Positions 1 through 7,837 are shown, counted from the first letter of the stretch. The stretch is 64,000 nucleotides of DNA from Comamonadaceae bacterium (GCA_027485235.1 JAIXRJ010000011.1:45454-109453); one strand, 5' to 3'. The notes: generated from the sequence alone by a model not told the origin. A program made the numbers and translations.

Positions 1-351
1 CACCAGCAAAGGGTTGCTGATGATGGCCAGGCGGTAATCCAGAAAAGCCTTGTAGATGGCGATGCGCCGGTCGATATAGGGCTTGGACAGCGCAATTGAA
101 ATCCAAGTCTGATCCACAGCCGAGACTTGAACCGTGACATTGGGAATGCTCATGTCACTGGTCTCTGACAGGCCGGAGAACCCGAGAAAGTGTCCGTTGG
201 CCGTGTAGGTATTGGTGCTCCACAGCACGTTGATCCAAGCATCCGTCATGCGGATAGTGCCGTCGTCAAACCAGGTCTCAACCAAGTAGACAGGCTGATT
301 GCTGGACTTGAGTATCTCGGCGATGAACTCTGAACTTGCTCCACGATCCAT
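1..351 (-). CDS. phage tail protein, N-terminal part (cut by window edge)
   Basis: An open minus-strand frame runs from ATG at 351 to the window edge, 117 codons without a stop. The start of the protein (MDRGASSEFI) and the text FDDGTIRMTDAWINVLW and SNPLLV read like the N-terminal domain of minor tail or tail-tip proteins of long-tailed phages (DUF2163-like). It is the last virion gene visible and continues the minus-strand tail operon 11 bases after the neighbouring tail gene. An AGGAT-like ribosome site lies about 10 bases upstream. The family assignment is from memory and tentative; that it is a phage tail gene follows mainly from position. Confidence 0.65.
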   Translation of the reverse strand, partial: MDRGASSEFIAEILKSSNQPVYLVETWFDDGTIRMTDAWINVLWSTNTYTANGHFLGFSGLSETSDMSIPNVTVQVSAVDQTWISIALSKPYIDRRIAIYKAFLDYRLAIISNPLLV

Positions 352-362
352 AAAAATTGATC

Positions 363-962
363 CTAAAAGGCCTCCACCAACTGCAAGCTGAAGTTGTAAA
401 TCGACCCCGGAGCCACGGCCGACTCCATCGTGTCGGTGCCCAAAGCCAGCGTGAACGGCACGTTTCGCACAGTAATCACAGCGCCGTCGGCAGGCACCGC
501 CAGCAAGGCAGGCTCAATCGCCACGGTGGCCAGGCCAAAGGCATCGGCATTCACATCAGCGGTGACCATGTAAACCTTGGTCTGGCCAGCAATTCCAATG
601 AAGTCACTTGCTTTCAGCGCGCCAGAAAGACCTGCGGACCAGCCACGCGTGGAGATGCTTCTGCCTTGCTGGTTAGCCCCGTTGATCTGCGGTGTGCCAG
701 TAGCAACCCCTTGAGGCAGTTTGTGCGCAGGCAGAACAGCAGTGAAGGTGTCCCACTGGCCGCGCTGCGCCACCACGAAAGCCTGAATTGGTGCGAATTG
801 CGCACGGGTCAAGCCCACCCAGTCGGCGGTGATCACCCAGCGCTGAGCGCCGTTGGTACGAACACTGCGGCGCAAGTTGTGCGAGATCGATACGCGCGTG
901 GGCTGGTAGGACTGAATCTTGATGGCGCTTGGCGCGGGTGTTAATGGGAACGTGCCGCTCAT
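363..962 (-). CDS. phage tail protein of unknown function
   Basis: 199 residues, start MSGTFPLTPA. It lies directly downstream of the tape measure gene (3 bases between them) and upstream of the tail-tip gene, where distal tail and hub proteins are normally encoded in siphovirus operons. No signal peptide or membrane segment is visible. The middle (QRGQWDTFTAVLPAHKLPQG) and the beta-rich C-terminal half fit a structural protein. I do not recognise a named family with certainty; the call as a distal tail or minor tail component is inference from gene order. Confidence 0.6.
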   Translation of the reverse strand: MSGTFPLTPAPSAIKIQSYQPTRVSISHNLRRSVRTNGAQRWVITADWVGLTRAQFAPIQAFVVAQRGQWDTFTAVLPAHKLPQGVATGTPQINGANQQGRSISTRGWSAGLSGALKASDFIGIAGQTKVYMVTADVNADAFGLATVAIEPALLAVPADGAVITVRNVPFTLALGTDTMESAVAPGSIYNFSLQLVEAF

Positions 963-965
963 GAC

Positions 966-3476
966 TTATCCCGTAATTCCATAGCGACCACGCATGTTGA
1001 GCGCCTGATTCACGATGCCCACCACCACTGCCTTGTTTTGCACCATGGCGGACTGGAAACTGCGCGCGTCCATTGCCCGCACGGAAAAGTTGATGTTGAT
1101 TGGCGCTTGGGCTGTACTGCTGTCACCCCTGCCCGACGAAGCTGTTGTGACAGGCGACTTCCCGTTGGGAACGATCGTTCCTGCGCCATTGGGCACAAAC
1201 CACTCTGGGCCTTGCTCACCCACGATGTAGGGCTGGCCACCGGCGACAGGACCGCCATCAGCCTTGAACAGACCCGACAGAAAGTTTCCCGCGCTACTGA
1301 ACATCCCTGGGAGCGACATGCCGCTGGTCGCTTGTGCCAGTGGTTTCATGATGCTGTTTTGAATCTGGATGCGAATCAAGTCTGAGATGATGGAATTGGC
1401 CAGGCTCTTGAAGTCGACCTTGCCGGTCTGCACAAAGCTCACCAGCGCGTCCTCCATGCCCTTAAACGCATTCGTAAAAAGGCGCTCGGACTGGGCAGCC
1501 GCGTTGGTGACGGTGTCGATGTAGTTGTTGAGAGCTTTGGTAACGCCCCTCTCCCAAGAGCGCTCAGCCTCCCATCGGGCCTCAATCGCTTTGATCATGA
1601 CCGCCGTGGATTTGACGGCTTCATCCCTCAGGCGCTGCTGGGTGTCTGCTGTTAATTTGGTGCCGCTTTGCTCGGCATCCCAGATCTGCTGCTCGACCGC
1701 GAGGAAGTTCTTACGCTTGACGTTGGCAATTTCCTGCGCCTGTGCGTTCATTCCAATCAGGTCGGTCTGGAAGATGTACTGCTCGTTGGCCTGCTCCAGG
1801 CTGTGAGTAAATGCATTGATGCGCTTTGTCTCATCGAACTTCTGCTGCGCATCGAATCGCTCATTGACAGCCTGGACTAAGGTTGCAGTTGACTTGGTGG
1901 CCTCGGCTCGCAATCTTTGCTGTGCCTCGGCGGATAACTTGGAGCCGTTATTTTCTGCATCCCAGATTTGTTGTTCAACAGCCAGGAGATTTTTACGGCC
2001 CTCGGTAGCCAGTGCCTGATCGCGTGCGTTCAGGCCAATCAAGGTGTTTTGGAATTCATACTGCTGGTTGGCCACATCCAGGCTATGGGCGAAAGCATCA
2101 ATACGTTTGCCCTCGTCGATTGACTGAATGCTCGACACCGTGGCCGTCACCTTGGCCATGTCACCCAGGCGGCCTTCCTTCACCGCCAGCATGCGGCCTT
2201 TTTCGATCATGGCCTCGTACTTGCCCAGTTTGTATTTGATGGATTCGACATTGAGCGAGTCCAGGTAAGAATCGAACGGGCTGGTTTTGTCGGGCCGCTG
2301 GTCAGGAACGGCAAACGAGCGCTTGGCTGACTCGACGGGCTTTTTCAGACCCGCATCACGCTGTGCAAACTGCTCATCGAGTTTGGTCAAGAACAGCGGC
2401 GCGGTCCAGATCTTGACCATGTCCTCGTTGAAGGACTCGGCGTGGCTCTTGAGGTCTGAGGTCAGCGTTGCAAAGCGGCGTTTGACCGGATCGAGTGACT
2501 TCTCGCTGATCATCTCCGCGCCGATGCCGTCCATGAAGGCCAGCACCGAGACCACATCCGCTCCGGTGGCAGCAATGGCGTTACCGGCAATGCGCACAAT
2601 ACGAACACAAGCGTCAAAGATGTCGATGAAGGCAGCCACTGCGCGCAAACCTTCACGCGCCCAGGTCTCAATCACGTTGTCCTGCTTGAGTTGCTTGGCG
2701 GTGTCGTTCAGTCGCTCGGTCATGCTGCCTGAAGCCAGCAAGGCATCTGTGAAGTCACGCATCACCGGCAGCAAGGCCGAGGCAATGGTGTTGTAGAGCG
2801 ACTTCTTTCTGCCCTCCAAACGCACGAGGTTTTTCTCGTACATGTCTGCTTCGGCTGCCATCTCGGACGTGACCTTGGCGTTGAGTTCGCCGATCTCAGC
2901 CAAGTCTTGCATGAACGGAAGCAGCTCTGCGCCGCGTTTACCAAGCAACATTTGGGCTGTGGCCACCGCCTGGGTGCTGCTGTCCATGGAATCGAGCTTT
3001 TTGGCCAGATCCAGCATGACTTCAGCCGAGTCGCGCAACTTGCCAGAAGAATCGGTGACCTCAACGCCCAGCGATTTGAACAAGTCAGACTGCTTTTGGC
3101 TGCCGCCTGCCGCCTCGAACATGGCTTTAGAGAGCTTTTGCAGCCCACCACCGACCTCTTCCAAACTGGTACCCGAGAGTTTGGCTGCGGACTTCAAGCC
3201 TGAGAGGGCTTCCACCGTGGCACCGGTCTTCTTGGCCATCTGGTCGAGCTCACCCGCCGACGCAATCGCCCCTTTGATGCCATCGGCAAAGGCATCAAAG
3301 GTGTATGCCGCCGCCATGGCCATCACTGCGCCCTTGACCGCTTTCATGGCGGTCTCCGACACATTGCCAATGGTGTCCATGGCTTTCTTGGCCATGAACT
3401 CGGCCTTGTTCAGGTCGGATTCAAAGCGAGCGACATTGGCCTCGAGGCTGACCACGAGACTGGCGAGGGTTGCCAT
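966..3476 (-). CDS. phage tail tape measure protein
   Basis: 836 residues. It sets tail length and acts as chaperone-bound scaffold for tail tube polymerisation, and is ejected with the DNA. Residues 1-300 are helical, with alternating hydrophobic stretches (AMAAAYTFDAFADGIKGAI) typical of tape measures. Residues 453-640 contain two tandem copies of a 94-residue helical unit. The C-terminal part (VDFKSLANSIISDLIRIQIQ, then a Gly/Pro-rich tail) matches the lambda gpH-type C-terminal region. It follows the tail chaperone pair, the standard order. The short length predicts a short tail for a siphovirus, by the family rule of thumb that each residue adds about 1.5 angstrom. Confidence 0.92.
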   Translation of the reverse strand: MATLASLVVSLEANVARFESDLNKAEFMAKKAMDTIGNVSETAMKAVKGAVMAMAAAYTFDAFADGIKGAIASAGELDQMAKKTGATVEALSGLKSAAKLSGTSLEEVGGGLQKLSKAMFEAAGGSQKQSDLFKSLGVEVTDSSGKLRDSAEVMLDLAKKLDSMDSSTQAVATAQMLLGKRGAELLPFMQDLAEIGELNAKVTSEMAAEADMYEKNLVRLEGRKKSLYNTIASALLPVMRDFTDALLASGSMTERLNDTAKQLKQDNVIETWAREGLRAVAAFIDIFDACVRIVRIAGNAIAATGADVVSVLAFMDGIGAEMISEKSLDPVKRRFATLTSDLKSHAESFNEDMVKIWTAPLFLTKLDEQFAQRDAGLKKPVESAKRSFAVPDQRPDKTSPFDSYLDSLNVESIKYKLGKYEAMIEKGRMLAVKEGRLGDMAKVTATVSSIQSIDEGKRIDAFAHSLDVANQQYEFQNTLIGLNARDQALATEGRKNLLAVEQQIWDAENNGSKLSAEAQQRLRAEATKSTATLVQAVNERFDAQQKFDETKRINAFTHSLEQANEQYIFQTDLIGMNAQAQEIANVKRKNFLAVEQQIWDAEQSGTKLTADTQQRLRDEAVKSTAVMIKAIEARWEAERSWERGVTKALNNYIDTVTNAAAQSERLFTNAFKGMEDALVSFVQTGKVDFKSLANSIISDLIRIQIQNSIMKPLAQATSGMSLPGMFSSAGNFLSGLFKADGGPVAGGQPYIVGEQGPEWFVPNGAGTIVPNGKSPVTTASSGRGDSSTAQAPININFSVRAMDARSFQSAMVQNKAVVVGIVNQALNMRGRYGITG
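1557..2120 (-). repeat. 94-codon tandem duplication inside the tape measure gene
   Basis: Residues 457-550 (from KRIDAFAHSL) and 551-640 (from KRINAFTHSL) of the tape measure protein align over their whole length with shared blocks such as LLAVEQQIWDAE / FLAVEQQIWDAE and LRAEATKSTA / LRDEAVKSTA. The period is 94 residues (282 bp). It is an in-frame internal duplication that has since diverged. Confidence 0.85.
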
Positions 3477-3484
3477 GGGGGGAT

Positions 3485-3832
3485 TTATTCCTTTTTGCCC
3501 AACAGAGCTGAGATCAATCGGCTGTGCGCCTCCGCATTTGGCGGTGCATCGGCAACTTTGGTGGCGGCAGGCTCTGCCGTTCGCAGTCCCGGCATGAAGT
3601 CATCGGCCTGGTACGCGTCCTGACCTTCGCGGCGGTGGACGTTGGCCAGCGTGGCGCAGACCTGGCCAAAACCAAAGTCCGCTCGCATGTCTGGCAGGCC
3701 TTCCAGCCCAGCAAACGCAAACCACTCCGCTACCTGCTGCGAACTCAGGCTTGCGAGGAGATGGTCAGGGTGTTGGAATCCAAGGGTAAGGCAGAGTCGA
3801 AAGTAGAAACGGCGCTCGGGACGCCGCTGGAG
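3485..3832 (-). CDS. T domain of tail assembly chaperone, reached by -1 frameshift (G-T fusion)
   Basis: In the -1 frame relative to the G-like gene, 115 codons are open from the slippery site to the stop at 3485-3487. The text begins LQRRPERRFYFRLCLTLGF, continues ASLSSQQVAEWFAFAGLEGL and includes FMPGLR, a good match in style to the T/DUF4035 part of lambda-like tail chaperones (conserved LSSxxLAEWxA and DFMP). There is no convincing independent start with a ribosome site at the beginning of this segment. The predicted fusion is 119 + 115 = 234 residues. GpGT bridges tape measure and tail tube protein. A conventional ORF call would give only a 67-residue fragment starting at 3688. Confidence 0.85.
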   Translation of the reverse strand, partial: LQRRPERRFYFRLCLTLGFQHPDHLLASLSSQQVAEWFAFAGLEGLPDMRADFGFGQVCATLANVHRREGQDAYQADDFMPGLRTAEPAATKVADAPPNAEAHSRLISALLGKKE

Positions 3833-4188
3833 TTTTTTGTGAGTTCCTCCACATCTGCGCCGGACAAGCCATTGAGCTTTTGCGCAATGGCAAAGACCCG
3901 GTCCAGTGCCGCGCCAGATTTGGCACCGAGCAGATCCACCTCGTCGTCCGTGAACAGACGCTGGCCACCTTCATCAATCACAGTCAGGCCCACCAGACGA
4001 GCACGCATATTGGTGAGATCAACCTTGCGGTCCTTACCCTCGCCACGGACCATACTGGCCTCAAAGGCATCACGCTCGCGTCCGTTAAGGCTACGAACTC
4101 GCACAGAGCCAAACCATTCAGGGACTTCGACGTCCTCTGTTTGAAGGTCGTTGGCGCAAAGTATTGCGGTTTTGGAAAGTAGTGTCAT
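3745..4188 (-). CDS. phage tail assembly chaperone, short (G-like) form
   Basis: 147 residues. By position (between tail tube and tape measure) and by the presence of a slippery heptamer near its end, this is the equivalent of lambda gpG, a soluble chaperone that coats the tape measure protein during tail assembly. Sequence features: MTLLSKTAIL start, acidic and charged middle (NGRERDAFEASMVRGEG). Zero-frame translation ends at TGA 3745-3747. An A AAA AAC heptamer at 3838-3832, in the exact frame for -1 slippage, leads into the downstream T domain. A hairpin with U-tract lies just upstream of its ribosome site. Confidence 0.85.
   Translation of the reverse strand: MTLLSKTAILCANDLQTEDVEVPEWFGSVRVRSLNGRERDAFEASMVRGEGKDRKVDLTNMRARLVGLTVIDEGGQRLFTDDEVDLLGAKSGAALDRVFAIAQKLNGLSGADVEELTKNSSGVPSAVSTFDSALPLDSNTLTISSQA
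3832..3838 (-). promoter_or_regulatory. programmed -1 ribosomal frameshift site (A AAA AAC)
   Basis: On the minus strand codons ACA AAA AAC (3840-3832) of the G-like gene contain the canonical heptamer A AAA AAC in the X XXY YYZ register. Slippage by one base joins the G and T parts without a stop. The heptamer and the gene position agree with the conserved frameshift of long-tailed phages. No strong downstream pseudoknot was verified. Confidence 0.85.
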
Positions 4189-4204
4189 GGGTACTCCAGA
4201 AATG

Positions 4205-4239
4205 AAAAAACCCGCCGAGGTTTTAGCCAGGGGCGGGTT
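4205..4239 (-). terminator. hairpin with U-tract between toxin-antitoxin pair and tail chaperone gene
   Basis: Minus-strand stem AACCCGCC/GGCGGGTT (4232-4239 with 4209-4216) is followed by six T (4210-4205), then CATTTCTGGAG and the chaperone start. It would terminate transcription coming from the toxin-antitoxin genes or attenuate the tail operon. A matching module precedes the capsid gene. Confidence 0.7.
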
Positions 4240-4281
4240 GGTTTGCGGTCAAAGGTCAGCTTCAGAGGCTGACACGGTTCG

Positions 4282-4551
4282 TTATAGATTTCGGGCTGCG
4301 TGATGCAATCTCAAAATTTCAACATCGTCGCCACGTACGCGGTAAATGGCAATGTAGTTTTTGTGCAAGACCAGCTCACGCGTGCCGGGGACGCGGCCAG
4401 CCCGGCCCATACCAGGATGGGCCTGAAGTTTGGTCACAGCGGCCTGCAACTCCAGCACAAAGCTGGTGGCGCGGGTCGGGTTGTCTTTGGCGATGAATCC
4501 AGCGATTTCATCAACAGACGCGAGCGCCGCCCTAGTCCACTTGATCAACAT
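4282..4551 (-). CDS. ParE/RelE-family toxin
   Basis: 89 residues: KWTRAALASVDEIAGFIAKD at the N-terminus, a basic middle (GRAGRVPGTRELVL) and the C-terminal pattern YIAIYRVRGDDVEILRLHHA that is diagnostic for the RelE/ParE fold. Such proteins inhibit gyrase (ParE) or cleave mRNA on the ribosome (RelE); which applies cannot be told from sequence alone, though the GTRELVL and YRV pattern is ParE-like. It follows its antitoxin by 3 bases and is isolated from the downstream tail gene by a hairpin with U-tract. Its place inside a virion operon suggests a moron (lysogenic cargo). Confidence 0.88.
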   Translation of the reverse strand: MLIKWTRAALASVDEIAGFIAKDNPTRATSFVLELQAAVTKLQAHPGMGRAGRVPGTRELVLHKNYIAIYRVRGDDVEILRLHHAARNL

Positions 4552-4554
4552 GAA

Positions 4555-4791
4555 TCAAGTGCCGTATTTGGCAAATACCGCTTTGACCTGCTTGTCGGTT
4601 GCGAATTCGCCTGCATCGGCCTCCTTGATGCCTTCGTGAATGTCACGAATCTGCCAGGATTCACTTTGCACATAGTTGGTCAGCGCATCGATGGCCAGAA
4701 AGCTCTTGGTCCGGGCGGTCGCCTTGGCCAGCTCTTCGATCTGGTTGTAAAGCGCCTCGGGCAGGCGTACGTTGATGGTTCTGGCGGTCAT
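4555..4791 (-). CDS. ribbon-helix-helix antitoxin
   Basis: 78 residues. The N-terminus MTARTINVRLPEALYNQIEE is a classic CopG/ParD-type ribbon-helix-helix (beta strand TINVRLP, then two helices), followed by a charged C-terminal toxin-binding tail (EGIKEADAGEFATDKQVKAV). It precedes the ParE/RelE toxin by 3 bases, as usual for autoregulated type II modules. The ribosome site AGGAGTG is 7 bases before the ATG. Regulation is expected through binding to its own promoter; an inverted repeat GTTGTA...TACAAC flanks the ribosome site. Confidence 0.88.
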   Translation of the reverse strand: MTARTINVRLPEALYNQIEELAKATARTKSFLAIDALTNYVQSESWQIRDIHEGIKEADAGEFATDKQVKAVFAKYGT

Positions 4792-4823
4792 GTTGTAACA
4801 CTCCTATGCATGTGTAATACAAC
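4792..4823 (-). promoter_or_regulatory. possible operator of the toxin-antitoxin module
   Basis: GTTGTA (4792-4797) and TACAAC (4818-4823) form a 6-bp inverted repeat immediately in front of the antitoxin start. The local sequence is AT-richer than its surroundings and could hold the module's own promoter. Assignment is by analogy with RHH antitoxin autoregulation only. Confidence 0.35.
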
Positions 4824-4900
4824 CCATTATTCGCTTCACAAAGCCAAAGGTCAAGGCGGACCGCTTCTTCCCTGAGCAAGAGCCCTTCAGGACCAGGTAT

Positions 4901-5548
4901 TTAAGCCCAGGTGATTGAGCCAGAGATGCGCAGTTCTGCCGAGCGCCGGATCGCCTGGTCCACCGCGCCCTGGCTGTTGAATTTCTTCACGTAGGCGGTA
5001 AAGGTTGCGGTATTTCCGTTTGGCAGAAGTAACTTGAAGCTCTTGGCCACACCGGTGACAAGCGCAGTCATCAGAGCCAATTGGCCTGCGTCGCTATTGT
5101 CCTGATCGACCTCGATGGCAAAGGCACCCGGATCAAAGAGACCCAGGATGAATTCCTTGGCGGTCGAGTCAAAGTTGGTGCGCTCAATCTCGGAGGCTGA
5201 GCCGTCAAAGCCGCTGTAGCTCTTGACGTTGGAAATCTTGGTCCACTGCACAGGGGTTGTAGTACCGCCACTGGTGTAAGTCGTATAACCAGTCGCGTCC
5301 AGTCCAGCGAGGGTGACGATCTTGGTCGTAGGTTCGATGTACTGCACAACAAAGCTGTTGCCGTTGAGTTGTGTGGTGCCAACGACGCCAGAGATGGTAA
5401 TCACATCACCCTTGTTCAATGCCGTGACCGCTGAGAGCGTGACCCGGCAAGGGTTGGTGAGAGAGACGGCGGTGATAGTGAGCGCCGACCCGGTGGTCGT
5501 GCCGATACTGACCGTGGAACCTTGGGCAGAGATGGCTGTGCTTGGCAT
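4901..5548 (-). CDS. phage tail tube (major tail) protein
   Basis: 215 residues, start MPSTAISAQGSTVSIGTTTG. The N-terminal third contains a small beta domain (VTLSAVTALNKGDVITISGV) resembling the FCCH-type insert of phage structural proteins; the rest (SYSGFDGSASEIERTNFDST, FDPGAFAIEVDQD, ELRISGSITWA) is the lambda gpV/HK97-like tail tube signature, where a test for sequence deviation plus a final beta strand is typical. Position between the tail terminator gene and the chaperone gene is canonical. Expected to polymerise into the tail tube. Confidence 0.88.
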   Translation of the reverse strand: MPSTAISAQGSTVSIGTTTGSALTITAVSLTNPCRVTLSAVTALNKGDVITISGVVGTTQLNGNSFVVQYIEPTTKIVTLAGLDATGYTTYTSGGTTTPVQWTKISNVKSYSGFDGSASEIERTNFDSTAKEFILGLFDPGAFAIEVDQDNSDAGQLALMTALVTGVAKSFKLLLPNGNTATFTAYVKKFNSQGAVDQAIRRSAELRISGSITWA

Positions 5549-5578
5549 GGGGTTCTCCTAAAAGTTATGGCCTGATAA

Positions 5579-5917
5579 TTAATTCCAGATCGAAAAATCC
5601 AAAATCACCCGGTGCAGCGATGCCTCAGGTTCGAATTGGTCTTGCTCAAGGACCAAAACGTGGGTGATGGCGCTGCTTTTGATGGCGGCCTTGACCGTCT
5701 CGGCCAAGGCAACGGCAGCGGCATAGGTGGTGTCAAAGCAGTCCACCTGCAGGCGGGTGTTTTGAACGGGTGCGCCGTCGGCCAGGGTGTTTTCTGGTGC
5801 GCTGGAAACGCGGGCATAGACCACGTAGGGCTTTGACACGTTGTTGGGCGCAACGTTCGGAAACACCCTTCCCCCGGCCAGACCTGCGAGGGCCGCAAAA
5901 AGGTCTTGTTGAATCAT
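5579..5917 (-). CDS. tail completion/terminator protein (DUF3168 family)
   Basis: 112 residues. The pattern LFAALAGLAGGRVFPNVAP, YVVYARVSSAPENTL and RLQVDCFDTTYAAAVALAE is that of the DUF3168 tail completion family (lambda gpU-like fold), whose hexamer caps the tail tube and joins it to the head. It lies directly downstream of the HK97 gp10-like gene (8 bases apart) and upstream of the tail tube gene, as in other HK97-type phages. Confidence 0.85.
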   Translation of the reverse strand: MIQQDLFAALAGLAGGRVFPNVAPNNVSKPYVVYARVSSAPENTLADGAPVQNTRLQVDCFDTTYAAAVALAETVKAAIKSSAITHVLVLEQDQFEPEASLHRVILDFSIWN

Positions 5918-5925
5918 TTTTTGAT

Positions 5926-6411
5926 CTACTTTTTCAATTCACGTGCGGCTTGTTCAATGCGCGCGGCAAGTCGGGTCTTGATGGCCATCAGCGCATCGTT
6001 TTTCTTCATGTCAAAAGCAGGCCTCAGAAAGGGGCGCGCGGACATCTTTACGGTCCCGAACTCCACAAAACGCCAGTACCAAGCGTCTTGCGAGAGGTTG
6101 CCCTTTTTGCCTTGCTTGCGGTACTTCTTGCCATGCCGAACCGTGACAAAGAAGGTCTGCTTGTTCTTGTTCGACAACTCGGGAATTTGTTTCAAAATCA
6201 CCGAGCGCTTCAAGGTCCCGGGTGGCGGCTGATTGGGCCCCAGATCGCCCGTGGCAACAGGTGCTTGCAACTTGGCCTCATCCCGAATCACCTTGGCTCC
6301 GGCATAGACCGCTGCACGCAGGCCGTTCTTGGCCACACGGGCAGGCAACTCTTTTAAAGCCTTGGCCAAAGCATCAAGGCCCTCAATCTGAACGCTCTCG
6401 TACTTAGCCAT
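5926..6411 (-). CDS. HK97 gp10-family head-tail joining protein
   Basis: 161 residues beginning MAKYESVQIEGLDALAKALK. Family marks: LRAAVYAGAKVIRDEAKLQAP, the basic FFVTVRHGKKYRKQGKK segment, WYWRFVEFGT and RPFLRPAFD, all typical for gp10/SPP1 gp16.1-like neck proteins. The stop abuts the next gene upstream (head closure gene ends at 6412), so the two are transcribed together. Confidence 0.9.
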   Translation of the reverse strand: MAKYESVQIEGLDALAKALKELPARVAKNGLRAAVYAGAKVIRDEAKLQAPVATGDLGPNQPPPGTLKRSVILKQIPELSNKNKQTFFVTVRHGKKYRKQGKKGNLSQDAWYWRFVEFGTVKMSARPFLRPAFDMKKNDALMAIKTRLAARIEQAARELKK

Positions 6412-6756
6412 TCAATCTAGCCCCTCGGAAGCCAGTAGCGTGACCAGGACATTGCCCTCATCCTCGTTCAACGCCGCGTGGATGTTGAAGATCCGGGCTT
6501 TGTAAAGTGCTCGGTAACCGGATACCACGCGGGTATCCGAGAGACTTGCCTGATAACGCACCGTAATTTGGTGCGAGATTTCGCTGGCCATGCGCTGCGC
6601 GCTTGTCCGCTCGCGGCCCGTCAAGGGCTGTATGTCGGCCCAAATAGTGGCCACATTCAGCCAAGTGCGGACCGGACCGCCGTAGCTGTCTTGCGCATTG
6701 CTAAGTCGCTGCAAGGTAATGCGCCGGTTTAGCTGACCCGCTCGTATTGAACTCAT
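6412..6756 (-). CDS. phage head closure protein (head-tail adaptor)
   Basis: 114 residues from ATG 6756. The start MSSIRAGQLNRRITLQRL is the typical N-terminus of the SPP1 gp16 / HK97 gp7-type stopper family, followed by VRTWLNVATIWADIQPLTGR and QITVRYQ. An upstream in-frame start at 6807 would add 17 residues without family character and overlap the preceding gene by 41 bases; GAGG before 6756 supports the shorter form. The protein plugs the portal after DNA packaging. Confidence 0.88.
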   Translation of the reverse strand: MSSIRAGQLNRRITLQRLSNAQDSYGGPVRTWLNVATIWADIQPLTGRERTSAQRMASEISHQITVRYQASLSDTRVVSGYRALYKARIFNIHAALNEDEGNVLVTLLASEGLD

Positions 6757-6766
6757 GGCATAGCCC

Positions 6767-7390
6767 TCATACAAAAGCGACCTTGTAGGGGTCAAGCAAA
6801 CCATCAACGAATGAAAGCGCTTCCACCCGGCCGCGACTCAGAACTGCAATTTCTTCGCGGTGGGCATAAAGGCTGCCAACACGCAACTTGATCCAGCTCT
6901 TGATTCCCTCTGGCACCTGGGCGGCACTGCCATACCCGGCATCGAAGGTGACCGATACCGCGCCAATCTGCGGCAAGCAAGTTGGCCAGATCTGACCAAA
7001 TACGGGAGTGATGCGTGCTGGCTCACAGGCGGCGTCCACCGTGTAGGTGGCGGCAGGCATGACCTGCAGCGCAGATCCCATGTCCAGGTAGTTAATCGAG
7101 ACGACAGACTGCACCGGCGTCTTGAACAACAAAATGGCATGCCCGGGCAAGCTGAAAGCTTGACCTGCGGGTACGCCCATCAGAGACGGTCCGGGAAAGC
7201 AATCGAGCACTTGCTTCCAGCGGGCGGTGGTGAACTGCCTGCCGGTCAGGGTCTCAGCTGCTTGCCGGGCCGCAGTGATGAGCGATGCGATCAGCATGTC
7301 ATCCTCGTCAAAATCCACCCGCAGATGGAGTTTGGCTTCCCACAGGGACACCGGCTCCTCTGAAGGTGGTGTGACGAGTTGCAATGGCAT
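6767..7390 (-). CDS. head-tail connector protein (gp6/gp8-like)
   Basis: 207 residues. MPLQLVTPPSEEPVSLWEAKLHLRVD with DEDDMLIASLITAARQAAE and TLTGRQFTTARW is the conserved N-terminus of the phage connector family often called gp6-like or phiE125 gp8. The protein forms the ring below the portal. It starts at the base before the stop of the preceding gene (7391), so the genes are contiguous in one operon. Confidence 0.88.
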   Translation of the reverse strand: MPLQLVTPPSEEPVSLWEAKLHLRVDFDEDDMLIASLITAARQAAETLTGRQFTTARWKQVLDCFPGPSLMGVPAGQAFSLPGHAILLFKTPVQSVVSINYLDMGSALQVMPAATYTVDAACEPARITPVFGQIWPTCLPQIGAVSVTFDAGYGSAAQVPEGIKSWIKLRVGSLYAHREEIAVLSRGRVEALSFVDGLLDPYKVAFV

Positions 7391-7837
7391 TTAGATCACC
7401 TGAACCACAGCAGCCTGATTGCTCACTTCCGCCGGTGCATAACGGGGGTTGACTCCGAGCAGCTGGGCCGATGTGATGCTGGCGGCCACGCCAACGGTCA
7501 CTGCGAGGCGCACAAAACCAAAGCCGTTCACAGTGTCGAGTTCTTCAGGCTTGACATTGATGAGCATCTGTTTGTTGTCACCCGAGGCTTTGACGATCTG
7601 GGTGATGGCTTTGCCGCTGATGTCTTTGGCACCCGTGCCTGAACTGTCCAGCGCCTGCTGCAACTTGACATCGACCGTGGCAGAGGTGCCTAGCGTGCCG
7701 GTTTGCACGAGTGCCACAAATCCGAGGTGGTTGGCAGCAGATATCCAGCCGGTGTTGAGAGTGCCCACAGCTTGGCTGGCAGGGTCGATGGTGGCCAGAA
7801 CCGAAAACAGCTCGCTGCCTTTTGCATTGGGATACAT
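7391..7837 (-). CDS. probable virion structural protein, capsid decoration type
   Basis: 148 residues, MYPNAKGSELFSVLATIDPA, with beta-rich content (TATVDVKLQQALDSSG-like segment, FGFVRLAVTVGVAASITSAQ). It sits immediately after the major capsid gene, a place used for head decoration or auxiliary capsid proteins. The family is not certain; the text resembles conserved hypothetical proteins found next to HK97 capsid genes in proteobacterial prophages. Functional call is inference from position. Confidence 0.6.
   Translation of the reverse strand: MYPNAKGSELFSVLATIDPASQAVGTLNTGWISAANHLGFVALVQTGTLGTSATVDVKLQQALDSSGTGAKDISGKAITQIVKASGDNKQMLINVKPEELDTVNGFGFVRLAVTVGVAASITSAQLLGVNPRYAPAEVSNQAAVVQVI

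Noticed and set aside
3514..3720. Arg/Cys-rich frame overlapping the T domain
   Set aside because: Composition is that of an out-of-frame reading of the DUF4035-like sequence.
3485..3745. Apparent frameshift mutation or pseudogene in the tail chaperone region
   Set aside because: The canonical slippery heptamer in the right register and an open -1 frame explain it as programmed frameshifting.
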